The notes below the pieces were generated by a model. The model made no database searches. It saw nothing but the letters and a program-made list of their open reading frames with translations, and had not been told where the DNA came from. A stretch of DNA of 64,000 bases, from positions 2,480,001 through 2,544,000 of the forward strand of contig CBDBJR010000002.1 of NCBI GenBank assembly GCA_965206445.1, read 5' to 3'. Of the stretch, positions 18,301-26,381 are shown one piece after another. How positions within the stretch are numbered: position 1 is the stretch's first letter; each line of letters starts with the position of its first letter. The position numbers were made by a program, and so were the translations under genes. Source of the stretch: CBDBJR01 sp965206445. GTDB taxonomy: Bacteria > Pseudomonadota > Gammaproteobacteria > Arenicellales > Poriferihabitantaceae.

Positions 18301-18417
18301 CGGGTCCTCAAACCGCGCCATGTCCCGATACGCCGTCCACCCGCCGACGACGACAAGCGCTATCGCAATGATGCTGAGTACGGTGTTTTTGATTGTGAAT
18401 TCGGCAATGCTAACCAA
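15367..18417 (-). CDS. RND-family efflux transporter permease
   Basis: A 1016-residue inner-membrane proton/substrate antiporter. It has the N-terminal helix (TIKNTVLSIIAIALVVVGGW) and two periplasmic loops. The helix 2-6 block contains LGALIIALGMMVDNAIVVTEG; a second block comes near the C-terminus (GDLxxLSGLLLKNAIVLVDQM type, seen here as VLSLSGLLLKNAIVLVDQ). Helix 4 reads VDNA where AcrB-type pumps have VDDA, so one of the two relay aspartates is Asn, as in some RND subfamilies. It lies 74 bases downstream of the lipoprotein adaptor gene, so the two form an efflux operon. No outer-membrane partner gene is in the window. Export of drugs, metals or metabolites cannot be told apart from sequence. 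Confidence 0.93.
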   Translation of the reverse strand: MVSIAEFTIKNTVLSIIAIALVVVGGWTAYRDMARFEDPEFTIRIAQVFTAYPGASPLEVAEEVTAPLERAIQQLQEVEVVKSVSSAGVSQLNVEIKYGFSPSKADLQIVWSKLRNKIKDAERMLPPGAASPIVHDDFGDVYGTYYFITGDGYTPAELRRYARQLQSELLQVAGVAKVSLAGELREAIFIEIAQARAVTLGVSVNQIYRILEQQNAVIAAGSVDIGEQTVVIDPSGAIDSVAAIQNLLVAGAAGGKIVYLKDIATVWRGYETPPQQLIRYNGKPAIALGVAAVQGGNVVKTGQAVDSKIAESQRRRPLGIELHEYYHQGRIVDAAVGNFVLNVIATLVIVLVTLLIFMGLRSALVIGAVLLLTILATLATMQLADIPMHRVSLGALIIALGMMVDNAIVVTEGILVGVQQGRGKIDIAREVVAQTKWPLLGGTLVGIIAFAPIGFAPGDTAEYTGHLFWVVLISLLFSWVFALTLAPLFCYWLFKDAAPHAAGAGREPWFLTACRRLLHHTLRARKGVVGAVVVLFGVSVWGFQFVTPGFFPASTTPQLAVDYWLPQGTSIARTQADLKQVEQFVAALDGVNAVQTLIGGGGLRYMLIYSPESSNPAYGQILARVDDYRQIEHLLPQIQRHIRDHYPNAQAKVWRFVLGPGGGSKIEAVFKGPAPAVLRRLANQAKAIMLADGGALSVKDDWRQPVSVIEPIYAAGKGLRAGVSREDLAAALQTGFSGKTVGVYREGDDLLPIISRAPIQERHSVENIENIQVLSSATGNVVPIRQVTDGFRTVWRDSLLRREDRVWTIKAQSDPYPQALAADLFARIRPAIEAIELPAGYTLEWDGEHGNAKESNANLASTIPLGLLAMVLVVFVLFGTVRQPVVIWLVVPLALIGVVAGLLATDTPMEFMSILGVLSLSGLLLKNAIVLVDQMRVETDRGKPGHAAVIDSVISRVRPVMMGTLTTVLGVAPLFFDAFFQSMAVVLVFGLSFATVLTLVVVPALYALFFRIEPAP

Positions 18418-18491
18418 GACCGCGCCTCGATTGACCGCCCGGCGCGACGCAGGCCCACCGGCCGGTTGACAGGATGGGCAGGGGCATCAGT

Positions 18492-19577
18492 TCAGGGCGC
18501 CCAGCGTCGCACCGGCATCCCTTCCGCCAGATACGCCGCGCCGGCACCGACGATGGTTTCCCCCGGGCGCAGGCCGGCGGTGACGACGACGGTTTCCCCG
18601 ATGCCGTCGCGAATGGTCACGGCGCGGCGCGCCACCTGCATGCGCTCGGTATCGACCACCCACAGATATTGCTGCTCGCCGTCGCTGATAATCGCCGCCA
18701 GCGGAACCGCAACGGCGCCGTGGTCGGCCGCGGCCTCACCCCCCGATAGCGTCAGCACCACGGTCGCGGTCATGCCGGGCAGGATCGCCAGGTCGGGCGG
18801 CGGTGCGAAGGTAAACGTCACCGCATAGGTTTGTGAAACCGCGTCGGCTTCCAGCACGGCGGCTTTGTATTCTGCCGGGATGCGGAGGTGCGGCGCGGCA
18901 TCCAGTAATATCAACGCGCTGCGATTGGGGTGCGTCGGCGCCGTGGCAACCACGCTGGCCGGCAGGTCGATGGTGGCCTCCAGTTTGTCCAGCGGGCTGA
19001 TAATCGTGGCCACCGGCTCGCCGGCACCGACGGTTTGCTGCGCTTTGACCGCAACCCGGGCAACGATGCCGGTAAACGGCGCTTTGAGCACCGTATCACT
19101 CAGCGATTTTTGCGCCGAGTCCAACTGCGCCCGGGCAATGTCGCGCTGCGATTTCAGTTTTTCGAACTCGCTTTTGGACACCACGCGCTGTTTGAGCAAC
19201 TGCGCCATGCGCTGGAAATCCTGCTCCAGATTCTCGAAGCGCACCTTGGCCGTGGTCAGTTGATTGCGATAATCGCGCTGCTCCAATTCCGCTATCACCG
19301 CCCCCGCTTCGACCGCTTGCGCCTCTTTGACCGGCAACTTCCGGATCAAACCGCCGACCTGAAAGCTCAAAGCGGACGATTGCGCCGCGTCTATCACGGC
19401 CGGGTAGCGGCCCGGCCGGTCTGCGGTTGATGCTTCAACGGTAAGCAGTTTAACCGGCCGGACCGCCGGCTCCCCGGCGGCGGGCTGAGCGCCCTCCTCC
19501 GCGCAGGCGCCCAGCAGCAGGACGACAGCGACGACAATAGCATATCGACCGGTGGGCGGTTGGCGAGGGGTGCGCAT
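18492..19577 (-). CDS. RND efflux periplasmic adaptor lipoprotein (membrane fusion protein)
   Basis: A 361-residue adaptor that links the RND permease to an outer-membrane channel. The start at 19577 gives MRTPRQ, a hydrophobic segment and the lipobox LLGAC with the lipidated Cys25; an in-frame start at 19637 would add 20 residues ahead of the signal. Next come a lipoyl-type half-motif, a coiled-coil hairpin rich in Q/R/E (about residues 100-155), the second lipoyl half (APFTGIVARV) and beta-barrel segments. It is first gene of the pair with the RND permease and divergent from the DUF2723 gene. Confidence 0.9.
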   Translation of the reverse strand: MRTPRQPPTGRYAIVVAVVLLLGACAEEGAQPAAGEPAVRPVKLLTVEASTADRPGRYPAVIDAAQSSALSFQVGGLIRKLPVKEAQAVEAGAVIAELEQRDYRNQLTTAKVRFENLEQDFQRMAQLLKQRVVSKSEFEKLKSQRDIARAQLDSAQKSLSDTVLKAPFTGIVARVAVKAQQTVGAGEPVATIISPLDKLEATIDLPASVVATAPTHPNRSALILLDAAPHLRIPAEYKAAVLEADAVSQTYAVTFTFAPPPDLAILPGMTATVVLTLSGGEAAADHGAVAVPLAAIISDGEQQYLWVVDTERMQVARRAVTIRDGIGETVVVTAGLRPGETIVGAGAAYLAEGMPVRRWAP

Positions 19578-19911
19578 GGTGTTTTTGCTTTGGTCGGTTT
19601 TGCCCGGGATGAAAAAAGCGGATGCCGTCGACCTCAATTCGGCTCAGGTCGGCGGGGTTATTGGCGGGTCAACGACATCGGCCGGTATTGTAACAGGCAA
19701 CCGAGCGGTCTTGTCGAGCAGACGGCGTAAACCGGCGCGGGGGATCGGGTGATCAGCGCACAGCAACAAACACAGCCTGCCCGCAGTCGGCTATCCCGAC
19801 TTCCGGTCACGTCGCGGCCGCGCGTCATCAATGGCGCCATTGCCGGAGGCGCGCGCCGATCGCCCGGCCCGTGTTTCCCGATAACCCCGTTTTCTCTACA
19901 ATGGAGGCACG
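19578..19911. other. Intergenic region between divergent adaptor and DUF2723 genes
   Basis: These 334 bases hold no supported gene. The right end has TACAAT (19897-19902) and a strong ribosome binding site GGAGG (19903-19907) before the ATG at 19912. Nothing else distinctive is seen. Confidence 0.5.
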
Positions 19912-21966
19912 ATGAAGCGCCCCGGAAAAACCCCGTCACCGCCGCCGGCGCCCTTGCTGCCGGTTTTGCAGCCGCTGCGCCCGCGCCTCGACCTGCCGGC
20001 ATTGGCGCTGCTGTTCGTCGCCGCGCTGCTGCTGTATGCGCTCTCCACCCCGCGCACGGTGATGCTGGAGGACGACGGCTCGTTCATCACCGCCGCCTGG
20101 TTCGCCGGCACCGCCCACCCGCCGGGCTATCCTTTCTACATCCTGCTCGGCTGGCTCAGCTCGCATCTGCTGCCATTTGGCAGCGTCGCCTGGCGGGTGC
20201 ATGCGCTGAGCGGCCTGATGGGCGCGCTCACCTGCACCTGCATCGCCTGGCTGGTGCTGCGCCGGACCGGCAGCCGGCCGGCCGCGTGGATTGCCGGGGC
20301 GGCGTTTGCGGTGTCCGACCACTTCTGGTCGCAGGCCATCATCGCCGACGTCTATACCACCAACACCGCGGTCTTGTTTCTGACCCTGGCGCTGGTGCAG
20401 GAGGCGGCGGCGCGGCGCTGTACGCGGTTGTGGCTCGCCGCCGCCGCGGTATACGGGCTGGGGCTGGCCAATCACTACCCGTTGTTGATTCTGGGCAGCC
20501 CGCTACTGCTCGCCTGCATCCTGGCGGCCCGGCGGGATTTGTGGCGGCGGGCGGCCGGTTTGCTGGCGGTCGTCGTGCTGGTGCCGGCGCTGTTATACGG
20601 CTGGATGGTCTGGCGCTCGCAGCAGGCGCTGCCGGTGAGTTTTCTCGGGCCGATAGACACCTGGGGAGACGTTATCCGCTACCTCAACCGCGGCCGATAC
20701 GCGCATACCGACAGCAGTGTCAACGCCGGTGTGCGCGACAAACTGCTGTTCCTGCGCTACTTCCTTGGCCAGGCGCTGTGGCAGTTCAGCCCGCTCGGTT
20801 TTGCCCTCGCCCTGTGGGGCGGGGTGGCCGCATGGCGGCGCGGTCGGCGTATGGAGACCGGGTGCGAGTTGCTGGCACTGTGCGCCAGCAGCGTGCTGCT
20901 GATTGCCCTGCTCGGTTTTGATTATGAATATCTGCGCCTCGCCATCCTGCGCCCCTACCTGCTGGTGGCGTATGCCGTATTGGCGCTGTGGCTGGGCTAC
21001 GGGGTGCATGCCCTCGGCGCAACACGGCGCGCACGGCAGCCGCCCGGGGCGCCGCTGTCGGCCCGGGTCGCACTGCCCGCATTCTATGGCGCCTGCGCCG
21101 TTATCATTATTGCGCTCGGGGTATACGGTGGCCGGACAAACTACCGGCCGCACGACGATTTCGCCCGCCAACAGGCGCTGGCACTGCTCGATATGGCGGC
21201 GCCGAACGCGGTGCTGGTGGTCGAGGGCGATGCGCTGCTGTTCCCGGCCGCCTATCTGCACACCATCGAGAATGTGCGCCCGGACCTCGACCTGCTGCAC
21301 GCTTATGGTCTGGTGTTCGCGCGCAGAGTGGTCCGCTCGCCGTGGAACCGAGCGCGCAAAAACGCCGCCTGGGCGCAGTATTTCAAACAGCTCTCCAGGC
21401 CCGCCTATCTGACCGGTAATTATCCGAAGTTTGCCGATACCGGGTATAGCAACGTCGGTTTTCTGAAACGGGGCGATCGGTCGATACCCAGGGGCGCAAT
21501 CCGGGTCAAGCCGAACGAGCAGGCCAAACAGCTGTTCATCAAACTGGCCGCGATGCCGCCGCCGAAAGACACCTGGATTGCCGTCAACCGGCACAACCTG
21601 ATGCGCCGATACGGCTTGTATCTGGGCCTCGGCCTGCTGTCCGACAGCCCGGAAGTCCATGCCCACATTGCCGACCTGCTGCCGCTGGCCGAGGGCAATT
21701 ACTGGTCGCTGGTCGGCATTGCTTTCATGTTGCAGCACGCCCCCGGTCAGCGGGCACAAGCCGATGCCTACATGCAACAAGCGGTGCCACTGGCCACAGC
21801 GGAGCGCAGCAAACAGGAGGTCGCGTTCGCGCTCTTTGTGCAGGGCTGGATCGAACAAACCAACGGCAATGCCGCGGCCGCCCGGCACTTGTTCCGCGAA
21901 TCCCTCCGCCACGACCGCAGCGATACCAACGCGGCCCACCGCAAGCTGAAGGAGCTTGACGGGTAA
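19912..21966 (+). CDS. DUF2723 family membrane protein (GT-C-like)
   Basis: A 684-residue protein with about a dozen hydrophobic helices in the first ~400 residues and a soluble C-terminal part. The early loop motif EDDGSFITAAWFAGTAHPPGYP, with its acidic residues after the first helix, is the DUF2723 / protein O-mannosyltransferase-like signature. ADVYTTNT and GLANHYPLL follow in the expected order. GT-C enzymes transfer sugars from lipid-linked donors, so a glycosyltransferase role is possible, though not proven for this family. The last ~150 residues look helical and TPR-like (ARHLFRESLRHDRSD). A GGAGG ribosome binding site precedes the start. Confidence 0.82.
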   Translation: MKRPGKTPSPPPAPLLPVLQPLRPRLDLPALALLFVAALLLYALSTPRTVMLEDDGSFITAAWFAGTAHPPGYPFYILLGWLSSHLLPFGSVAWRVHALSGLMGALTCTCIAWLVLRRTGSRPAAWIAGAAFAVSDHFWSQAIIADVYTTNTAVLFLTLALVQEAAARRCTRLWLAAAAVYGLGLANHYPLLILGSPLLLACILAARRDLWRRAAGLLAVVVLVPALLYGWMVWRSQQALPVSFLGPIDTWGDVIRYLNRGRYAHTDSSVNAGVRDKLLFLRYFLGQALWQFSPLGFALALWGGVAAWRRGRRMETGCELLALCASSVLLIALLGFDYEYLRLAILRPYLLVAYAVLALWLGYGVHALGATRRARQPPGAPLSARVALPAFYGACAVIIIALGVYGGRTNYRPHDDFARQQALALLDMAAPNAVLVVEGDALLFPAAYLHTIENVRPDLDLLHAYGLVFARRVVRSPWNRARKNAAWAQYFKQLSRPAYLTGNYPKFADTGYSNVGFLKRGDRSIPRGAIRVKPNEQAKQLFIKLAAMPPPKDTWIAVNRHNLMRRYGLYLGLGLLSDSPEVHAHIADLLPLAEGNYWSLVGIAFMLQHAPGQRAQADAYMQQAVPLATAERSKQEVAFALFVQGWIEQTNGNAAAARHLFRESLRHDRSDTNAAHRKLKELDG

Positions 21967-22072
21967 CGGTACGATACCGGCGTTATGCGTGCGGGGGCAA
22001 TCCGTTCGGGGGTTGTTGGCGGCCTGTAATGGCATGTTCATGTTGTTATGGGATGGTAACCTTTTGCCGCCT

Positions 22073-22180
22073 GCCCTCACCCAACCCTCTCCCAAAGGGA
22101 GAGGGCTAAAGCCGACAACCGCCTTCTCCCCGGGATAACCGGAAACCCCTCTCCCTCTGGGAGAGGGCCGGGGTGAGGGC
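22073..22180. repeat. 108-bp palindromic (BIME-like) element, copy 1
   Basis: Outer arms GCCCTCACCC (22073) and GGGTGAGGGC (22171) enclose two hairpins, CCCTCTCCC-AAA-GGGAGAGGG (22085-22105) and CCCTCTCCC-TCT-GGGAGAGGG (22147-22167). This CCCTCACCC/CCCTCTCCC type is a dispersed repeat in many proteobacteria. It abuts the 3' end of the truncated nuclease copy. Confidence 0.8.
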
Positions 22181-22195
22181 CGCCGCACGGCCCAA

Positions 22196-22586
22196 TCACC
22201 GCCCCGGAATCACCTTCCCAGCAGCAATGTTTGGTTTTACTTCGATACCCAGGGCGTTTTTTACACAAACAAGAGAGGCCGGGAGACAACCCCCTAAAGC
22301 CAATATTACTTTCACATCTTTTTCGCATTGTTCAGGTGAGCTATATACCTTTATCATTGCTTCCATCACGGCTTTATATTTTACGCATTGGAAAAGTCCT
22401 CTCCGAATATCGTCTTCGTCAGATATTTCTGATTTAACTTCAACCCCAATCCAATGTTTTCTGTTTGTAAATGAAACATCCACAGAATCACCAGACGGCA
22501 GCTTTTTCTCTGTTTCAGACTTCACTCCAAAATTAATGCCAACAACGTCAGGATGATTTTTTATGTAGTCTTTCAGTGTTTTATTT
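22196..22586 (-). pseudogene. Truncated copy of the PD-(D/E)XK nuclease-like gene
   Basis: This encodes the last ~128 residues of the 290-residue protein at 22783-23655 (from KTLKDYIKNHPDVVG to VIPGR) with only a few changes. The N-terminal 160 residues are missing: homology stops at the duplication junction (about 22586). The PD-(D/E)XK core residues are still encoded, but the copy lacks the N-terminal domain and a credible ribosome binding site. It looks like the by-product of the tandem duplication. Confidence 0.85.
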
Positions 22587-23170
22587 CGTTCGGGGGCTGT
22601 TGGCGGCCCGTAATGGCATGTTCATGTGGTTATGGGATGGTGAAATTTTTCCGCCCGCCCTCACCCATACCCTCTCCCAAAGGGAGAGGGCTAAAGCCGA
22701 CAACCGCCTTCTCCCCGGGATAACCGGAAACCCCCTCTCCCTCTGGGAGAGGGCCGGGGTGAGGGCACGCCGCACGGCCCAATCACCGCCCCGGAATCAC
22801 CTTCCCATCAGCAATGTTTGGTTTTACTTCGATACCCAGGGCGTTTTTTACACAAACAAGAGAGGCCGGGAGACAACCCCCTAAAGCCAATATTACTTTC
22901 ACATCTTTTTCGCATTGTTCAGGTGAGCTATATACCTTTATCATTGCTTCCATCACTGCTTTATATTTTACGCATTGGAAAAGTCCTCTCCGAATATCGT
23001 CTTCGTTAGATATTTCTGATTTAACTTCAACCCCAATCCAATGTTTTTTGTTTGTAAATGAAACATCCACAGAATCACCAGACGGCAGCTTTTTCTCTGT
23101 TTCAGACTTCACTCCAAAATTAATGCCAACAACATCAGGATGATTTTTTATGTAGTCTTTCAGTGTTTTA
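22587..23170. repeat. Tandem duplication, unit 2 (about 584 bp)
   Basis: Second unit of the direct duplication, sharing its right boundary within the reading frame of the intact nuclease-like gene. Near identity between units argues that the event is recent. Confidence 0.9.
22657..22766. repeat. Palindromic (BIME-like) element, copy 2
   Basis: Same architecture as 22073-22180: outer GCCCTCACCC/GGGTGAGGGC arms and two CCCTCTCCC/GGGAGAGGG hairpins. It was carried along in the tandem duplication and ends 16 bases from the stop of the intact gene. Confidence 0.8.
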
Positions 23171-23655
23171 TGTTGTGGCCCTTCTCCACCTGCTTTCCCT
23201 CCCGGCGAAACACGCGACCAATCTGGCTCAGGAATGAGGGCGGGTTGCAATTCAAGACTACTTAATACTGCATCCCAATTATCATATCTGAATATTTCTT
23301 GCAAATAGTCCTCACTGCTTTCTTGCTTCTTTTTTTCACTGAGTTCTGCAAAGCCTTTCTCCATAAACCCGCCAATTCCCTCTCCCGGGTAACTCGTATT
23401 TTTATTTACGACCAGACATTGAATACTCGGGATATCCTGGCCGCTTCGTTTGCGGGCCTCTTTTAGTTCCCTGCCGATTGAACCGAGAGAGTAGTTTAGG
23501 TTTCGATGGTGTATATTAACTTCTTGTGCCAGGTCGCCATAGCGTATCGGTTCTTTCAACTTTGCCTGGCGCACTAATATAGGCAATATTTCTCGCGCTT
23601 TTATTTGATATGGCTTGTCGCCTTTAATACCGGATGCTTTTTCAGATGTAGCCAT
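22783..23655 (-). CDS. PD-(D/E)XK nuclease-like protein with N-terminal winged-helix-like domain
   Basis: A 290-residue protein of no named family that I recognise. Residues 18-70 look like a helical DNA-binding domain (IRYGDLAQEV, RNLNYSLGSIGREL), followed by SYPGEGIGGF. The C-terminal half carries a PD-(D/E)XK-type core: Asp197 (GDSVDVSF), Glu210-x-Lys212 (GVEVKSE) and Gln227...Tyr231 (FQCVKYK). This suggests a DNA endonuclease, perhaps an orphan restriction-type enzyme. No cognate methyltransferase is adjacent; the nearest, at 23831-24472, has the features of a small-molecule enzyme. The gene is far poorer in GC than its surroundings, which points to transfer. Its 3' part is duplicated in tandem. 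Confidence 0.7.
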   Translation of the reverse strand: MATSEKASGIKGDKPYQIKAREILPILVRQAKLKEPIRYGDLAQEVNIHHRNLNYSLGSIGRELKEARKRSGQDIPSIQCLVVNKNTSYPGEGIGGFMEKGFAELSEKKKQESSEDYLQEIFRYDNWDAVLSSLELQPALIPEPDWSRVSPGGKAGGEGPQHKTLKDYIKNHPDVVGINFGVKSETEKKLPSGDSVDVSFTNKKHWIGVEVKSEISNEDDIRRGLFQCVKYKAVMEAMIKVYSSPEQCEKDVKVILALGGCLPASLVCVKNALGIEVKPNIADGKVIPGR

Positions 23656-23830
23656 CGTTTCACTCCGTACAACTATTGGTTATAAGATTTACAGGAAACA
23701 GCGTAGGCTATCGACAATATTGCCATGCACATTTCCTCTGAAGAACCGCCTGTAAACACTATCGTTTGCTGCCAACGCGATACGCCTTAAAATGAGCTTG
23801 TCGCAACGGATGCACACCGTACCACATCCA

Positions 23831-24472
23831 CTAGCGCACGATACACAGCAGCTTAGCGGTTATCTGCTGCTGCGTGAGGTATTCAATCTCACAGATGGAT
23901 TCCACCCGAAAATGGTGGCGGCGCGCCTGCTCGGCCAACTGCGGTGCCAGGTTTTTTTGCTGCCAGGCGGCGCCATTGACCGTCACCAGGCAATCGCCGC
24001 CCGGTTTGACAGTGGACACGGCGTGATGCAGGTGTTCCAGATGCGGCGGGCCAAATCCAAATACCCCGACACATATCAGCAGGTCATAGTCCTGCAACGG
24101 CGGTTGATGGTGGATGACATCGTATTCAACCACCCGATCGTAGGCCCCGCAGCGGGCTGCCAGCCGGCGCATTTGTGCGGAAAAATCGGCGCCGTCGATG
24201 CGGCTGAAGCCGTGCCGTCGCAACGCTCTGCCCGCCAGCCCGGTGCCGCAGCCGAGGTCCAGAATCGCACTCTCCCGCGCCGGCTGTCGGGCCAATGCCG
24301 CCGCCACCACGCGCTCATGCGCGACGTAGCCGAGGCGGCCAAGCAAATCCGCTTCATAGGTCGCCGCCCAGTCGTCGTATTCGGCCTGCTTGTCGCCGCC
24401 GGAGCGGTAGATGCGCTGCAACTGGCGGTCAAACGCGGCGGTATCGACCGGCGGGTCGTCGCTGGCGGTCAT
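23831..24472 (-). CDS. Class I SAM-dependent methyltransferase
   Basis: A 213-residue Rossmann-fold methyltransferase. Motif I is ILDLGCGTGLAGRAL, followed by IDGADFSAQM (acidic end of strand 2), YDVIHH, LLICVGVFGFGP and VKPGGDCLVTV. The layout resembles small-molecule methyltransferases of the WBSCR27/UbiE-like kind rather than DNA methylases. Its ATG overlaps the stop of the glycerate kinase gene by 4 bases, so the two are translationally coupled. The substrate is unknown. Confidence 0.82.
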   Translation of the reverse strand: MTASDDPPVDTAAFDRQLQRIYRSGGDKQAEYDDWAATYEADLLGRLGYVAHERVVAAALARQPARESAILDLGCGTGLAGRALRRHGFSRIDGADFSAQMRRLAARCGAYDRVVEYDVIHHQPPLQDYDLLICVGVFGFGPPHLEHLHHAVSTVKPGGDCLVTVNGAAWQQKNLAPQLAEQARRHHFRVESICEIEYLTQQQITAKLLCIVR

Positions 24473-25827
24473 GCGGGCGTGGCTCCGGCGACCGGCGGGC
24501 GCTTGCAGGCGATCACCAGATCCATGACATTGGTTGCGGTTGGCCGCGAGACAAACAGCGCCCCGACGGCGTCCAGATAGGTGCCGGCATCGGCCGCATC
24601 GAGCGCGGCCTGCGCCGAGCGCAGATCGCGCACCGTCTGGCCGTTGACCAGGCCACCGGCGGCGTCGGTCGGGCCGTCGACGCCGTCGGTCGCCGCCGCG
24701 ATAACGTCGATCGCGCGGTGGCCGCGAATCCCGCAGGCAATCGCCAGCGCCAGCGTCTGGTTGCGCCCGCCCCGCCCCGGCCGCGGCGGCAGCACCACGG
24801 TCGGCTCGCCGCCCCAGATATACACCCCCGGCGGGCCGGCCAGCAATCGTTCGACCACCTGCGCCGCGGCGGCGCGGACGTCCTGATGCAGCGTTTGTTG
24901 ATTTTCCACCACCCGCAGCCCCCGCCGGCGAATAAAATCGGCCGCCGCCGTCCGCGCATGGCGATTCGACGCGATGATCCGCACCTCGGCATTGCCGTCA
25001 CCGGGCACTGCGCCGTCGCCCACTGCAACCGGCAATGTCAGCCGCGCCGCCAGCGTCGGCGACACATCGAGCCAGGCGGGCAGGTCGAGCGCGGCGGCGG
25101 CAACCGGATACGGACAGCCGATGCCCGAGCCGATGGTTTCAATCGCGGCACCCGGCGCATCGCCCGGCACATCGCCCAGCGCGTCGTCCGGCGCATCGCC
25201 CGGCACATCGGAGATCGCCAGAATCGTCTTTCGCAGCTGCGGGTGCCGACCCAACAACCGACCGCCTTTGATCGCAGACAACCGAATCCGCAGCCGGCTA
25301 ATCTGCCCAATATCCCAGCCGTAGGCCATCAACCGACGGTTGATAGCTTGCAGGTCGTCAAGAGTCACGCCGTCAATCAGCACCTCAACCAGCGCCGATG
25401 CGCCACCGGACACCAGCACCAGCAAATGCCCCTGCGGCGGCACCGCAGCGACAAAACGCCGCACCCGCGCCCCCGCCAGCAAGCTGTTCTGATCCGGCAC
25501 CGGATGCGCCGCCTGGATCACCTCAACCCCCGGATACGAACCAAGCGCCGCCGGCAACCGCCCATAGCGCGCGACCACCAATGCCGGACAGTCCCGCTCG
25601 ATCCACTCCAACGCACCGAGGCACATCGCAGCCGCCGCCTTACCGATAGCCAACACAGCGTCAATCCGCTCGCACCCGGGCCGCCCGATTGCCGCCAGCG
25701 CACGGCGCGTAGTTGCACGCCCGGCAACCCGACGAACGCCGCACCACCAGGCCTGCTGCAACAACGCCGCCACCCCGACCGATTCGTCCCCCACTGCACC
25801 CTCAACCTGCCCGTCCACGTTCACCAT
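24469..25827 (-). CDS. Glycerate 2-kinase (DUF4147/MOFRL family)
   Basis: An enzyme of about 452 residues that phosphorylates D-glycerate to 2-phosphoglycerate, in glyoxylate, serine or sugar-acid breakdown. The N-terminal domain shows VLAIGKAAAAM, AHPVPDQNSL, LVLVSGGASALVEV and SRLRIRLSAIKGGRL. The C-terminal MOFRL part shows WGGEPTVVLP, GRGGRNQTLALAIA and AATDGVDGPTDAAGGLV. The start is uncertain: 25827 is chosen because family similarity begins soon after, while an in-frame start at 25932 would add 35 unusual residues. A loop near 25140-25200 carries a 12-bp in-frame tandem repeat (D-x-P-G/D units). It forms an operon with the downstream methyltransferase. Confidence 0.85.
   Translation of the reverse strand: MVNVDGQVEGAVGDESVGVAALLQQAWWCGVRRVAGRATTRRALAAIGRPGCERIDAVLAIGKAAAAMCLGALEWIERDCPALVVARYGRLPAALGSYPGVEVIQAAHPVPDQNSLLAGARVRRFVAAVPPQGHLLVLVSGGASALVEVLIDGVTLDDLQAINRRLMAYGWDIGQISRLRIRLSAIKGGRLLGRHPQLRKTILAISDVPGDAPDDALGDVPGDAPGAAIETIGSGIGCPYPVAAAALDLPAWLDVSPTLAARLTLPVAVGDGAVPGDGNAEVRIIASNRHARTAAADFIRRRGLRVVENQQTLHQDVRAAAAQVVERLLAGPPGVYIWGGEPTVVLPPRPGRGGRNQTLALAIACGIRGHRAIDVIAAATDGVDGPTDAAGGLVNGQTVRDLRSAQAALDAADAGTYLDAVGALFVSRPTATNVMDLVIACKRPPVAGATPA
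25143..25205. repeat. 12-bp in-frame tandem repeat in the glycerate kinase gene
   Basis: About five imperfect 12-base units encode GDVPGDAPDDALGDVPGDAP in a surface loop between the two kinase domains. The period is a multiple of three, so gain or loss of units keeps the frame. Confidence 0.7.
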
Positions 25828-26381
25828 CACCCTATTCTGCCACAAAGCCCCCATCGATTCAGCGTCAACGCCGATCAGTAGCCGCAACAACATCAACCCA
25901 ACCCACCGCCACCACCAAAGCACATCACCCAAAAACAGTTAGCACCGCACCCACCAGAGTAACCGATGTGCCAAACATCAACTTCCGACATTCCCGCCCC
26001 CCTGACCATTCCTAATTCCTAATTCCTAATTCTTAATTCCTAATTCCCGCCGTAGGCGGCATAATTCCCGCCGAAGGCGGACTTCCCAATTCCTAATTCC
26101 TAATTCCTAATTCCTAATTCCCGCCGCAGGCGGCATACTTCCCAATTCCTAATTCCTAATTCCTAATTCCTAATTCCTAATTCCCGCCGTAGGCGGCATA
26201 ATTCCCGCCGAAGGCGGCATAATTCCTAATTCCTAATTCCTAATTCCTAATTCCTAATTCCTAATTCCTAATTCCTAATTCCTAATTCCTAATTCCTAAT
26301 TCCTAATTCCCGCCGTAGGCGGCATATTGACGCCACCCCCCCCATCAGGTACTTTCCCACCTCCACCACAAAACAAACCCC
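25828..26381. other. Intergenic region dominated by a heptamer array
   Basis: No supported gene. The first ~180 bases are C/A-rich and could include an N-terminal extension of the kinase. From 26008 to 26325 the sequence is a heptamer array with interspersed small palindromes. The isovaleryl-CoA dehydrogenase gene starts 56 bases after the array; no clear promoter is visible between them. Confidence 0.6.
26008..26325. repeat. Heptamer tandem array (CTAATTC)n with CCGCCGNAGGCGG inserts
   Basis: Runs of the 7-base unit (plus-strand CCTAATT, minus-strand GGAATTA) are broken by about six copies of a small palindrome, CCGCC-GNA-GGCGG. The same unit and palindrome occur in the array at 41996-42180. 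The period is seven, without conserved 20-40 base repeats or spacers, so it is not a CRISPR. Confidence 0.95.

Larger units (their letters stand above)
22003..22586. repeat. Tandem duplication, unit 1 (about 584 bp)
   Basis: From CGTTCGGGGG at 22003 to about 22586 this segment repeats at 22587-23170 with a few substitutions and about three single-base indels. The unit contains the palindromic element and the 3' part of the nuclease-like gene. Confidence 0.9.

Noticed and set aside
17020..18828. 602-codon plus-strand frame opposite the RND permease
   Set aside because: Shadow frame dominated by R, H, D and Q; the opposite strand has full RND motifs.
24295..25881. 528-codon plus-strand frame opposite the glycerate kinase
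   Set aside because: Arg/Pro-rich shadow, no domain; kinase motifs on the minus strand are unambiguous.
26008..26325. Possible CRISPR array
   Set aside because: The repeat unit is seven bases, there are no unique spacers of 25-40 bases and no cas genes nearby.
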